DNA of 64,000 nt, taken from positions 935,001-999,000 of the forward strand of contig CP099839.1 of NCBI GenBank assembly GCA_030062745.1. Reading direction: 5' to 3'. Shown piece by piece: positions 51,875 through 64,000 of the stretch (position 1 is the stretch's first letter; each line of letters begins with the position of its first letter). The translations under genes were made by a program, and so were the position numbers. This DNA is from Capitulum mitella. Taxonomy: Eukaryota; Arthropoda; Thecostraca; Pollicipedomorpha; Pollicipedidae. The notes below the pieces were generated by a model. The model did no database searches, was not told the DNA's origin, and worked only from the letters and a program-made list of their open reading frames with translations.

Positions 51875-51965
51875 GATGAATATGCATGGGGATTCGCCGT
51901 CGATGATTGAGCGTAATATCAAGAAATAGCGGTAAAACTATAGACGAGCGTAATTAGAAAATGAC
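51875..51965. promoter_or_regulatory. AT-rich island, candidate enhancer
   Basis: Has gaatatgcatgggg (octamer-like ATATGCAT), cgtaatatcaag, aaactatag and cgtaattagaaaatg. Confidence 0.27.
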
Positions 51966-53339
51966 GGGGATGGATCGTCTGAAAAGGGTGAACGGACGGG
52001 AACGTCGTTCCCGGGGAAACCCGAGCGGCGACGCGGCGGCCGGTCTCACGGCCAGCCAGCACCTGTCGGCCGGCCGGCTCTGTGACGGGACCGCCGCTGG
52101 GGCCCGGAACGGGACCGCACCGGGTATGGGTCGGTACTGAAGCCGGGAACGAACTGCTCTGCCACCGGAGCCGGGACCGGAACTGCGCCGGGTCCGGGTC
52201 TGCGCAATGAAGCCGGAGAAGAGCCGCCGTGTGACGGGGCATCGTCACCGTCTATGCGGACTCGACGGTCGGTTTCGGCAGACGTCACCTATGCGCCAGT
52301 CTCCTGCTGCCATTTTGACAACTCGCCGGCACGGAGCCCGGTCCAGGGCGGTGACGGCTGCCGTCGGCCGCTCCGCCGGTGGCGCCATGCGTCATGTCGG
52401 GCGCTGGCGGCCCCTCTGACCGCCCAGTTGGCCCGGCCGAGGGCATTCCGGCCGGCGCGGAGACGAATCTGGCGCGACGAACGGCGCCGCGCGCGCGCGC
52501 CGCTGATTAACAAAGCCCGGTCTGCAGCCGAGCGGGCCGGCCGGCCCAATAAATCGGCGGCGCCCGGACGGCCCGAGCGACAAATAACCCGGCCCGGAGA
52601 AATAAAGGACAGCGACGCGGCCACTAGCTGTCACGCGGCTTATTCTAGGCGACGGCGCCGCGGCCGACGTCCCCGCCCGGCCGCGCCGCGCGTCGGCGCA
52701 CGCGGCCGGCCAACGACAACAGTCGGCGGCGATCAGCGCCGCGTCGCCGCCGTCGCGGCCTCGTCGAAGGCGACGCGCCGGCGCCGGTGATGTATGGGAA
52801 GCGGGAGCGGCGCGACATCTGCACAACGCCGCCCGGGTTAGTTACGGCTCGCCGCGAGAAACTGGCGCAGATTAAGGCTGCAGGCCACGCCGGGTCACGG
52901 CACATTTGCGGCGCAGTCGGAGGGATGGCGCAACGACGCCTGGCCGCGTCCCGGTCCCCGCCCCCCGCGTCACCTCCGGCCCGTCCGGCGGCCGCCGGCA
53001 GACGGCAGTCGCGGCGTGCAACAGCCGGCCGGCCTCCTGTCTCCGGGCCAAGCGGCGGCACCGGCCGGCCGCCGGCCGCCGACGCCTCACTGACGCGGCC
53101 ATGGCGCCCGGGGACCGCGGCAGAGCGCGACCGGCGCTGGCAGCCGCGCCGAGGCCGCGGCACGGGTTCAGCAGAGGTCACGGCGGCACAGCGGCCACGG
53201 TCACAGCTCGGGATGGCCGAGCTCAAAGCTGAGGATACAGCCGAAGTCACGATGGAGACCGGAGCATGTAGTGTCGTCGTATAATGCCAATGTATAACAT
53301 TATGTAATATAAGTGTCGGATAGATGACCTCGTCGTAGT

Positions 53340-53570
53340 GGCAATATTTCAACCAACGTCACCACTAAGCACCGTGGCGAGGTAGCAGATGAAGTCCGGC
53401 CAGTCACCACTAATGACCGGACCGAGATCGCAACTGAGGACAGGACGAGGTCACCACTCAGGACCTGGCCGAGGTCACGGCGGGGCACCCGTCCACAGGG
53501 AGGTCGGTCACCACTTAGGACCGGCCGAGGTCGCGGCGGGGCACCCGTCCGCGGCCGGCCGGGAGCCGCC
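53340..53570. repeat. Degenerate tandem repeat (gaccggccgaggtcac motif)
   Basis: Variants of aggtcacggcggggcacccgtcc and cactcaggacctggccgagg recur 30-50 bases apart. Old and partly decayed. Confidence 0.6.
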
Positions 53571-54469
53571 GAATTATGGTCTCGCAGTCGCCGAGGCGCG
53601 CGTGCTGACTTACGACGATTGCATGATAGCCGTGTCAATTTATGGTCGCGGCCCAGATGGGACGGCGCGCTCGGCCTGCCGGGACGGCGGCCCGCTGCCA
53701 GCTCGGGGAGGACAACGCCCCGCCCCGTCCTGTCGCTGGTGTCGGCGCGACGGTCGCCGCCGCCGGCCGGTCCGGAGGCGAGCTGCCAGACGACGGAGGG
53801 GTCGGCCCGATCGGCCTGGTTGGGAGCGACATGGACGCTACGGCCGGCTCCATCAGCGCTGTCCCGTTCTTTACAGCGCCCGAGCCGCGGGACAATGCTC
53901 CGTTGTCACCTGCGATCCGCCCTCAAACAAAGCCGTTCGCGTTCGAACAATGAGTGCGAGAGTGAAGGTCCGTGTCACCACCCCGTCCAACTGCGGGGGA
54001 GGAGATCGCACCCACTGTAGTGATCGGCAGGTCCGCCAAAGGTGCGGGGCGGGACTGTGAAGCGGCGCCCGACCGGCACGTCGCCGCCGACGTCCCCGGA
54101 AAACAGCGGGCAACAGCAGCGGCGCGGTCAGCCGCCGACGTCTCGGCGACAGCTGGCGGCACTGTGCTGCGAATGACGCGAGCGCTGAAAGCTCGTCAGA
54201 GCGTGATGAAGAACCCCAATTTCGCCCGGCGGCGGTAATCGAGGCCAATATTTTGACACGCTCGAGACACCTGTCCGGACAGCGGAAGCGTCAAATGCAC
54301 CCTTCATCATCGGCCCAAGCGCAGGCAGAAACAAAGGACTACGACCCCAGCTGGAGAATTGCACACGCCTGCACGTCCGCGCGCTTTACAGCCCTCGTTT
54401 TCTGCCCGAGTCAGGCAATCGGAGTAATCGCTGAAACAATACTCCATTACCGACACCGGCCTGCCTGAC

Positions 54470-54800
54470 ATAATGCACAATCCGCAGCTAGCCGCATCGA
54501 TAATTAGTTTTTTACGACGCGCAAAAAGACGGCAGACGATCACAGGAACCAATCATTACCGTCACGGAACGGACGGGATTTAAAGCCCAGACCAACTACC
54601 GGTCACACAAAAAGGCCGGTTCAATGTCAGCAATGGCAGGCAAAAAGCGGCATCCTCCAGTATCGAGCCGTTTGATTGGGCCAATGATAGGAGAAATCAA
54701 ACCGGCGACACTCCAGATCGCCGACTGAAGCCTTTTTGCCGCTCCCAATTGGCTTTTTCCCCGGCGGGCCGGCCGAATTATGCGACTGATTGCCCGTCCA
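54470..54800. promoter_or_regulatory. AT-rich island with overlapping ATCGAT and TAATTA, candidate enhancer
   Basis: ATCGAT at 54,496-54,501 shares its last T with TAATTA at 54,501-54,506. Then ccaatcattaccgtc and tgattgggccaatgat with two CCAAT boxes. ATCGAT and CCAAT are reported binding sequences for CUX1-type proteins, so self-regulation is conceivable. Confidence 0.3.
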
Positions 54801-57800
54801 TTATACGATTTCCGTCAAAGGCGGCTGGTCCGTCCGGTCGGGCCCAGCCACGGCCAAACCGATGGCCGTGCCGACACCCCGCAGCAGATCAAACCGGGCC
54901 GCGGGAGGGTGCGGCGTCCACAGCACTCCGCTGCGCGGGCACGCACGCTCCGGCAAAGGACGGCCGGCAACTGGGCGAGCCACTGCACGGCTTCGACCAT
55001 TCTGCAGGCCGACTCACAAAACCCACCCGATTAATCTGATGCCCGAAACCAGGGGAGTAAAAAGCCGCAGCAGCTGGGCCTCGACAATGATAACCTCACC
55101 AGCAGGCCGTCCGAGCTGGCGGCCCGCGGACCGGCCCGGCCCAGGGGCGGCTGACCGCTCAATGCCTCAGGCTCTCCCTCCACCGCTGCCGGGTCCGTGG
55201 GGTGGGCGGAGAGCGTCCGTCCGTGCGTCGACCCGGGAGCGGCGTTCGCCGCTCCGCCGCCGTCCGCAGGCTCGCAGAGGAGCAGTCCGCCGGCGGAGTC
55301 ATTTTTCAGCCGCCGACGCCGCGTAATCGCCCAAACCACTCAACGGTATCAAAGGATTGGATTGTCCTTTTATGCAGATTCGCCGCGGCCGGGCGGCGGT
55401 CGGCGGTCGGTTATGATATGCTAGACATCGATACAGGTCATTTATCCTGCACGAACGATGGGCGCGCGGGCCCGGAGGCGGCGCGCGGGCGAGAGCAGCG
55501 CCCCCTCCCCCTGCTCGCCCCTGGGGCGAGTCTCGCCCGGGGCTCGCCGGGCCGCGCCGCCGCAGTCCGCCGCCGCCGCGATTTCTAATCCCAAGAGTAA
55601 ACTTGATTTGGCAAACTGCCGGGCGGTCGGCGCGGTGCGGCTGCCGGCGTAAAAGGCTTAACGCACGCCGGTTTCCCCCGAACGGCAAAATTCGTCACCG
55701 TGATAGCAATCGGCCGGCGGCGCATGAAAGGGCCGCGCGCCGCGCGGGCCTCGATAATTGTCGCTGACTGGATTAGGGTCCACTCCATATGCAGCGCCGC
55801 TGGCCGGCAACATGATCGGGCCCGTGTAAAAGGATTATGCTTACTCCCGTAATTGGAAAGTGTCGTTATTTATGGGCGTCGCCGGCGGCCGGATAGCGCT
55901 CGACATCAGATCCAGGGGCGTCGCGCGCGCCGCCGCGTCCGGAGCGGCGTCGGCGCCGTCATAACTCACCGCCGACGGCCGCCGGCCGCGGCAGGACGTC
56001 GCGAGGCTGAGGCGCGCCGCTCAGGCCTTCCTGATCAGCCTGAGTCAGCCGCACGCTCGCCTGTTGTGAGGACGTCGGCCGCGCTACTGAGATCGGCGGC
56101 CGTGCTGGCGCTGACCACTGAGATTGGCCGGTTACTCCGGGAAGATCAGCCGCTTTACCGAGATCAAAGAGCCCATCATCATCTACCCTGCTGATATCAG
56201 CTGCGCATGACACGTCCACCGAGATCGATCACTCCCTCACCAGCTGCCCTCCCAATACCGGCCGTCTATATCACACCTACCGAGACCATCGAGCCCCTCG
56301 CGGGTACTCCATTAACGGGAAGGCGTTTAACCCAATGAAACAGAACACGTTGGCAATGTGACAGCTCTAATTAGACGCCTCCATACCCATAGTGTAACCA
56401 CATCTCACTGAGAAGGGCAGGCCAGATGAGCAACAGCTCCACAAAGCTCCAGCTCCGGCAGAGGTGGCATCAAACGGGAGCCGCCGAGCGCGAGCCCAGG
56501 TCAGCTGGCCGGGACCGCAGGGGCCGACTGGCTCCGATCAGACCCTGTGGCACCGATCCAAGCCTGCTCCCAGACTGCCAGGCCTGACTATGCCCCGTGT
56601 CGTCGCCACCTACTGAGAGTACAGAGCGAAGCGCACGGGGTCGTCCAAAGACGTCTCCCGACAGCCGGCCGTGACGTCACTGACGTCGGCCGGCCGTCTC
56701 CGGCCGGCGACAGCTCCCAGCGGGCGGCGGCGGCGGCCGGCAGCTCGCGCCCGATTGTCACCACCCGTCATAAATCGCCGGCCGGCCGGCCGCGGCGGCG
56801 CCGCGCTGGGCGGTCGCGTCTCAGGCGGTGCCGCGCCGCCGCAAAAACCCGTACACAATAGCCCGCCGATCGGAATGCCAGGACGCCGGCGCGCGCGCTA
56901 ATCTGCCGCGCGCGCCGGCGAAAAACGGCGCGCAGCCCGGTCGCCGGGCGCCAGCTGTCGGCCGGTGTCGCCGCTGACCGGCCCGGCCGGACACGTGACC
57001 TGCCCGGCTGCCATTTCGCAGCCACGGCCAATGGGGCGGCGAGCGCGCCGACGACGCCCAGTTCGCGCCGCCGCCACGAGATGGCTCTGGGGGCACGTCC
57101 GCGGCGGCGGCCGCCGGCGCCGGCGGTGCCGCCCGCTCTCAATGCGACTTAATAACCGGGTAAATGATTCGGGCCGGGGTCGGTGTCGGCGCGCCGGCAC
57201 CGCCGGCCACTCGACGTCCGCCCAGCCGGCCACGCCGGCCCGGTCAATGGGCGCCGCGCCGCCGGCCGGCCGCCGCGGCGTCATCGGGCCGACGTCGAGT
57301 GTCGCGCGCCGCCGCCGCCCGCACCATTGGTATGCAGCGGCGGCGGCGGCCGCGCGGAGCGGCCGTCAGCCGCGCGGCGGCGCCGGCCGCACGGCAGCCG
57401 GGCCGGCCGCCGGACCGGCCTAATGACGAGTTACGGACGTGCCGGGCCGGGCCGGCGGCCGGCTCACACGCGACCCCTGGCGGCCGGCAGTCGGCGCGTC
57501 CGCCGGCAGATAAGGCCGCGCTGCAGGCCGCGCCGGTCACTGAGGCCACCGCGTCCGGCCGGCGTGCAGGGTCGGCTTCAGGCCGGGCAGGTGCGTCGGC
57601 CGCGCCGCTCCGCCGCACGCCGCGCACAACATCGCCCTGACGCCGCCTTAGCATGTGAATGGCAGCCGGGGCGGCGCGGCGCCGCCTTCCCACTCGGGGC
57701 GCGCGCTAATCTGGGCCGCCGTCCCCCTAATGTTCCGGCTGGCCACCTCCGGACAGCGGCGCCGGCGCCGGGGACGGCCGGCCAGCCGCGGCGGGTTTGT

Positions 57801-58299
57801 GGTCCATCCGGCGCGGCCCCTCACCTTCCACCTGTCTCCCCCATTTATTGATAGCTTAATTGCTGCGGTGTCTTTACATTGGCGGCTTCCTGCGGCGGCG
57901 CGGGGACCGCGGACGGCGGGACTGACGGACAAAGCGGCCGTGTCCGGCAGCCACTCAAAGACGACTTGCTCGGCCGGCTCGCCGCGGTCAAGTGGCGGCG
58001 GGTGACGGGGGACGGCGGGGCAGACATCCGGCCGCCGCCGCCGCCGCCGCTGCCGCTGTCACCCGCCGGAGCCGGGGCCGCGGCCGAGGCAGAGCCGGAA
58101 CTGACATCAACCAACCAACAGTCGGAGCTGGGCACGAGACGGATCTGAGTCCACTTCTGAGTTGCGCTGGACACACAGCTTGACCATGGCACCAGTCGAA
58201 ACGGGTTCCAGCCAGAACCAGAAACAGAGCTGGGACCAGGGATTCAGTTACAACCGAGCCGGTATAAGGACTCGCCTCTGAAGTCGCTTCGGCCCCCCC

Positions 58300-58750
58300 C
58301 CCGACGCTGGTATGATCCGCGGCCGACCTCTGACAGGTTGAGTCTGATCCAGCGGCCGACCTCTGGCAGGGTTCCAGCGACGAGCTCCTGACAGGACGGG
58401 TCTCATCCAGCGGCCGACCTCTGACAGGACAGGTTCAATCCAGCGCTCGGCCTCTGGTAGGGCGAATCTGATCTTCTGATTCAGCGGCCGACCTCTGGAA
58501 GGCGGATCTGATCCAGCGGCCGATCTCTAAAAGGACGGGTCCGATCCACTGGCCAACCTCTATTGATCCAGCGGCCGACCTCTGACAAGGCGAGTCTGAT
58601 CCAGCGGCCGGCTCCCGACAGGACAGGTCCGATCCAGCGGCCGGCCTCAGTCAGGACGAGTCTGATCCAGCGGCCGGCTGCTGACAGGACAGGTCCGATC
58701 CAGCGGCCGACCTCCGTCAGGACGAGTCCGATCCAACGGCCGGCCGGCAG
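58300..58750. repeat. 33-base minisatellite, about twelve copies
   Basis: Unit opens gatccagcggccgacctctg and continues acaggacgagtct. The period is exactly 33 between 58,575 and 58,740; the copies before 58,560 are irregular. Confidence 0.93.
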
Positions 58751-58824
58751 CGGCTCGCCGTCCAGCCGGCGGCCGTTGCCGCTCCTCCGCACTTCACCGG
58801 CGCCAATCAGCCCGACCGTCACCG

Positions 58825-58990
58825 ACGCCGAATAATAAATTATTGGAAACCGTAATTGCGCCGAGATGACCATAAAATACTACTAATGCCACGGGTCAGC
58901 TGTTAAGTAACAACCAAAACCGGGGAGCCCATAATTACACGGGCCAAGGATATTAGTCATAAGGAATATAATAATGCGGCGGAAATGTCC
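58825..58990. promoter_or_regulatory. AT-rich island, candidate enhancer
   Basis: Has ccgaataataaattattgg, cgtaattgcg, actactaatgcc, cccataattacacgg and ggaatataataatgcgg. Second densest homeodomain-site cluster in the window. Confidence 0.32.
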
Positions 58991-61900
58991 TGCGAGGGCA
59001 CCCCGTCGGAAATCAATGGCTCGGCCTAATGACGGGCGGCCAGGTGAAATGGGCCGGCGGCTTTAATGGCGGCGTCGCCCCGGTGTCGTTTGTCGCCGCC
59101 GCGCCGCGTTACGAGCGGCCGCGGCGGCGACGCCCGGCGGGAGCCCGGGGGAGCGCCGCCGGCGCCGACGCACGGCGGCGCCGGCCGAACGTCGGGGACA
59201 CCTGTGCCGCCCCGGGAACGCCGGGCCGCCGGCGGCCGGCGGCGGACGGGCCGTCCGAGCGGCGACGCATCGGCCGCCTTGCTCCGACGGCTCGCCGTGC
59301 TCCGCGTTGAATGCAGCGCGGCAATTATCAAGTAATCGCATCCTGGCGGCGGCTATCAAACGGCGGCGCTTCCCGTTCGCCCATCGAGGTCAGGCCGCCG
59401 ATATGGTGAAAACACGGCGGCGAGGAGCCACAATTAGCCGGCGTGCATCCGCTGCCGGCAGTCCGGCCGACCGCCGCCGCCGCCGCCGCGGCAGAAGCGG
59501 CAGAGGTGGCCGGTCCAGACGCTCCTCGCTGCTTGTTGCGTCATCCGACGACTCGGCGGCACGGCGACGGACAGTAGCGGCCGGCCCGACGTGCAGAACG
59601 ACTCGTGACGGACGGCCCCACGCAGAGCGTCCGTAAGTGAAACACATCAGCGGGAGAGCTTCGGCACGCGGACATGACGTCGTCCAGCGCCTCTCCTCCG
59701 ACCCCAAGGACCGCGAGCACGACGACGGCTGTGGAGAATCACGCAATAACGAATGGCTCGGAGCAGCGAGAAGGCCTCTGCCGAGTACCTAAGCCATAGC
59801 AATAACACACAATACTCACAACTCGCACAGCCCGAACATCCGTGCACGGGCCGTTGGGGCCGGTCGGTGCCCAGCAGGGTTGGAAATTTGGTTTTCGTTC
59901 TTGGTGTTGGAGAACATTTTTTGTTTTAGAAGTACGAAATTTTGCAAGCAGTAACACCAGTTTAAGCTGGAGCTCTTGCTGTAAATCCGTTATGACATCA
60001 TATCTGCTTCTTACTGAATGGAGGCAGAGTCATTTGCTTGCAGAGTTGGAAACTTGTCAAGATGGTTACAGCGTAGCGTTTTGATGGAGGCTTTTGGAGT
60101 ATAAAACTTTTTCCAACACATATTGTCTGGTGTCCTTCAACACTAACAAAACTACACCTTTTCCATCTTTGGTGTTCAGTGTCTCACGGCGAGTCGGCCG
60201 GTGTTCAGAGCTGGTCAGGGCCGGTCGAGCCTGCCATGAACTGCCGTCGCGGTGGCGACGGGCTCAGGTCGAGGACAGCCGGCCGGAATCAGGACGTTCG
60301 CTGTCGACCGCCGCTTCTCCCCGCCCACAAATCGAAACAAAACGACCGTCCAGGTCAGCTTCTCCCCGTCCACAAAAGAACCGCCCAGGTGACCACCCAC
60401 CACTTCAGCCGCAGCCACCTACATCCATCTTTCGACAGAGGCTGGTACCCGAACAGAGGAGGAGGCCCCGAGCGGCGCGGAGCGAGCAGTCTCCGTCTCC
60501 CGTGGCAGGCCGGCGGCCGGGGACGGCAGAGCGGTACCCCGCGGCGATGAGACGCACCGCCGCGCCGGCCGCCACGCGCGCCGGTGAGTGCCGGCCGCGC
60601 GTGACTCACGCGGCTCGCTGTCGGTCGTCCCCCGCCTCCTCTAGGGCGGCCGGCACCGATGCGGAAATCGGTCCCGGTCGATACACCGTCAAATATTGGC
60701 ACTGATTAATTGAACTAATCAATCAGGCTGCACAGACAATTGACGCGCGCGCGCGGGCGCGCGGTTTGCACGCCCGCCGCGCCCGGACGCACCGCCGACG
60801 GGACGCTGAGAAGCCCGAGAGGCACGACTGCGGAACAATGGAGTGCAACGGGGAGCGGCGCTCCCGCCGTGACGCACGCGGGTGCTCGATCAGACATCCG
60901 GGACGCTGGGCCCGCAAAGACGAGGCTTCACGCAGGGCACAACACGCTAATCACGCCACCGGCCTCCTGTATTGCGCGCGTAAACATGACAAGGCAACGT
61001 ATAAATTTGCGAAAAAGAACTTTTTCCTTCGGTTTTAAACAAACGTATCAATTCCTGCCTGAAAATGCGGGTACTAATAATGCTACAAACACGATAACAT
61101 GCGTTTTTTTCCAAGCACATGACTTTGACGAAAAATAAAATGTTAACCCGCAGACATTTCCGCACAGCTAGTCAAAAATGTAAATTAAGATTTGGACTAA
61201 CCAATGGAAAGGAAGGACACGTATCATGCATTACCATGCTTATGAAAAACGATTCAGTAGCATTTTTGCATGGAACAGACGCCCTGTTTGGCTAATAAAG
61301 CCATTATAATGAGTTGACTGGGTACTCGATGTGCAACACGTCTAATACGGCTGGAAAATACTTATGAATACGAATGGGCAAGGATATTAAGAACAATAAA
61401 ACTTCCCTGACCATGAAAAGTTTATCAAGTAGTAACATCCGGGAGAAAGACAGATTTGGAAAAAAAATCCCGCGAATATATTCAACACTACCAGCCAATG
61501 GAATAAGGCACAAGCGGCAACGGCAACGCCTAACGTAAATTTATCTTCCGAGTTTCACGGCTAAAGAACGCCGTGGAGCTCTGGCGATAGGTTACAAAAT
61601 GAGCCAGCGTTCCAAGAAGTATCTGCCAAAAGTGCTACGTATATCAACAAGAGTTTTCACCATTCATTTGGGAATGATTGATTTCGGAAAAAGTTGTGAC
61701 CACAGCTGATAACAGGAGATAACAATGTGTCCGCCTTCCCCATCAAACGATTTTGCATATGCACTAACTCGCGCTTATCTTCATGCCATCTACATAGAAC
61801 GCACCATCAACAAATCTCAGAATGTGCAGAAACGAACATTATCTTCAGTCGGCAGATGATTTACAACACCAAATCCATTTAATCTCATCACAAGGAGTCG

Positions 61901-64000
61901 GGTGCGAATGTGTCAATCGGAAGCAACATGTCAAAAGAAACATGTGCTGATGAATACTTATCTGCGTCGAAAAAAAAATGATGCCCCAAAACATTTCCAG
62001 TTACTCTGATAAACCCAATGCAGAGTATCACTTTGCAGAATATCTTCGTGTGCAGCAATATCTAAGGCAAAAGGGGACAATGACATGCTGCAGAGCCCGA
62101 GAATACCTTGGCTTCTTTGCAAGACCTGTGAAGTGTTCACAAACACAATTTTCTCAAAACCTACGTGTATGCTTTCGATTTCAAAATGACACGCAAACGT
62201 GAAAACAGACACCAAATAAGTCCCAACCTGACACATGCAGCGCTCTGCCTGCGGCTGTCAACATTTAAGTGTTGCCAACATTGCCAATATTGACGTACAC
62301 TCAAATCTCGCCTGTCCCCAACCAGATACCATCAGACGACCCGCGTGCCAAAGGTGCGGCGTGATCAATACGTGAAGCAAGCACTCGAAAACAGCCAACC
62401 TCCTGGCATATGCGATATGATCAGGGTACACCCTAGTCGCTACGCGACATAGTCGAACCCAGTATTGGCTAGTGCTCCTGCTCGTTCGACAGAAAGTATT
62501 TCCTTCGACAATGAGAACTGCATTGTGACGTGATATACGAATTCCACAAGGCCCAACGGACACACATTCTTCACGCCGTCAGAGCGGACAATTCTTTCCA
62601 TTATGGGAACCCGTCCCGACATCGTGTAAGCCAATCCTAACCGAGCGCGCCCTGAAAACGTGGTCCGAGTGATAAACCGGCGCCCGATGCTGCGGCTCTG
62701 TTAAATATGTTTGATTTTGCGTTATTTTCCACCAGACACTGACAAGTGTGAGAAAATTTGCAACCGATTCAGAGAAATCGCATGCACTTGGTTACAAAAG
62801 CCCAGCCAGCACCAAATGACACAAGAAAGAAATAGCGTTCATGCCGGAAAGTGCGCCATTAGCTTCGCTGCGGATCGCGAATCATACGGAGATTAACCAC
62901 GCGGAAACGCATACTAAAAGTCAAGCATGGCTTCATGGCCCTACCGTTGGAAAATTTATGCATCCTTTTTCGTGACTCGACGACGAAGAGGCCCTTCCTT
63001 AAGTCATGTCTGAATGCAGTTATACACTGAGGACTTGGCGCCCGTATGTACACAGTCACAGTCAGTCACGCGCGTTATTTTTCCATTATTATTTTTTTTA
63101 ATCCGTCACGCTCGCATTCCCTTAAGTGGACACACAAATCCACCGAGGACTGGCAGCGAGCGCACGTGATGCCATCGCAGGCGTTTGGGGTGGTTTTTGC
63201 TTCCTGCTGTCACAATGTCATTGGTTCTGGTAAACACAGATGTATACACAGTGAGATGCGGCTCGTATCGGTCACAGCACACAGCGCCACTGTCATATTA
63301 GGCACCGTGGCGCTAATGAGCCGGTGACGCCAGCGAAGACTAGCGATGCTGAGACATATGGCACTGCGTCTGGGAACAAACAGCCCCCGTGCACGATGCG
63401 TACAGGAACATTTCATGATTGCGCTTGCCTCTCACAACAGCACGATGAATTTACAACGCTCAAGGCAGTCATTTCGCTGTAAGAATCCCGTTCACCGCCT
63501 ACACGTTCGGGGAACAGTGGGCATTTTCAGAGCAGAACGATCTGTGAAGCAACCGCTTTACCCAATCAGGAACGCAGCGACCTTCAGAACATATTCAAAG
63601 CCCATTTACATATAGTGCAAGTATTCCACCTCACCATCGTGGTTAAACGTGGCCAAGAGGGGCAAAGAAAGTAACCCTTCCCTCCAGCCAGCTTCCGCAG
63701 AAAAACAGAGCCAAAACCGTTTGCCACATCCACTGCAACACCTACGCCGGCTGCTACTGTCCCAATGAACCCCGACAGGACGGACATGGAGAAACATGGC
63801 CACCGCTCGACTTCAGCAGACACGACGCCGCCATGTACGGCACCCCGCAAACGCCTGCCTCCACAGACCGGGCCGGGGGCCGCACGGAGGGGCGGAGAAC
63901 ACGCGCGACGCGGCAAACCGGCAAACCGGTCACCCGTCACCTGACTGCCCGCTGCTGTTGCGACTGGGCCGACCAACAGCGGCGCCGTCACGGAGCGTCA

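Larger units (their letters stand above)
46667..64000. other. 17.3 kb upstream of the first recognised exon, no exon found
   Basis: Probably the 5' intron(s) or promoter side of cut. I looked on the minus strand for the fly-type first exon (WFFKKEQIYLLAQFWQQ) and for vertebrate-type N-terminal segments and found neither. Repeats and AT-rich islands are listed separately. From about 59,880 to 60,180 and 60,950 to 63,600 the DNA is AT-rich with short unrelated frames. No tRNA, rRNA or second gene recognised. Confidence 0.5.

Noticed and set aside
4501..62482. Shared 16-17-base strings between 4,502 and 62,466 and between 44,878 and 61,598
   Set aside because: Matches of this length are expected by chance in 64 kb, and the flanking sequence does not align.

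Overview
The window looks like animal nuclear DNA, most likely from an arthropod. Exons are separated by GT/AG introns, coding regions carry long Ala, Gln/His and Gly runs, and there are AC, AT and minisatellite repeats. The only gene recognised is the Cut/CUX homeobox gene (cut, ct), on the minus strand. Its C-terminal motifs (AAPQWVNP after [14 protein letters not shown]) are those I recall from Drosophila Cut. The very GC- and CpG-rich introns fit some crustacean genomes (a barnacle-like animal is my guess), but nothing here proves the species.

Layout from high to low coordinates, which is the direction of transcription. 46.7-64 kb: no exon recognised; probably intron or upstream DNA of cut, with several minisatellites, a homopurine GAGAG tract and AT-rich islands full of homeodomain-type sites. 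46,666-39,575: three coiled-coil exons. 38,539-37,787: a large exon ending in CUT domain 1. 25,288-25,125 and 17,141-16,966: two short linker exons. 14,880-10,496: six exons holding a poly-Gln region, CUT domain 2, CUT domain 3, the homeodomain and the stop codon. Eleven coding exons were joined by hand. Every splice phase agrees and the total is 4,050 bases, or 1,349 codons plus stop. The 5' end (start codon) was not found.

Below the homeobox exon, at 7,954-7,818, is a further minus-strand exon encoding a coiled coil. Over 36 residues it aligns without gaps to the first CASP-specific segment of vertebrate CUX1. Its splice phase fits the donor of the coiled-coil exon at 39,575. The locus therefore appears to keep the ancient double-product layout: one transcript ending in CUT domains and homeodomain (nuclear transcription factor), and one skipping to CASP exons (Golgi coiled-coil protein). 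The remaining CASP exons, including the membrane anchor, are not visible and should lie beyond base 1.

1-6.9 kb is AT-richer with no recognisable gene. It holds a MITE-like element with inverted ends, degenerate repeats and a DR4-type triplet of AGGTCA half-sites. The introns hold at least seven minisatellite arrays, three with a unit of about 30 bases, and roughly ten AT-rich islands that are candidate developmental enhancers.
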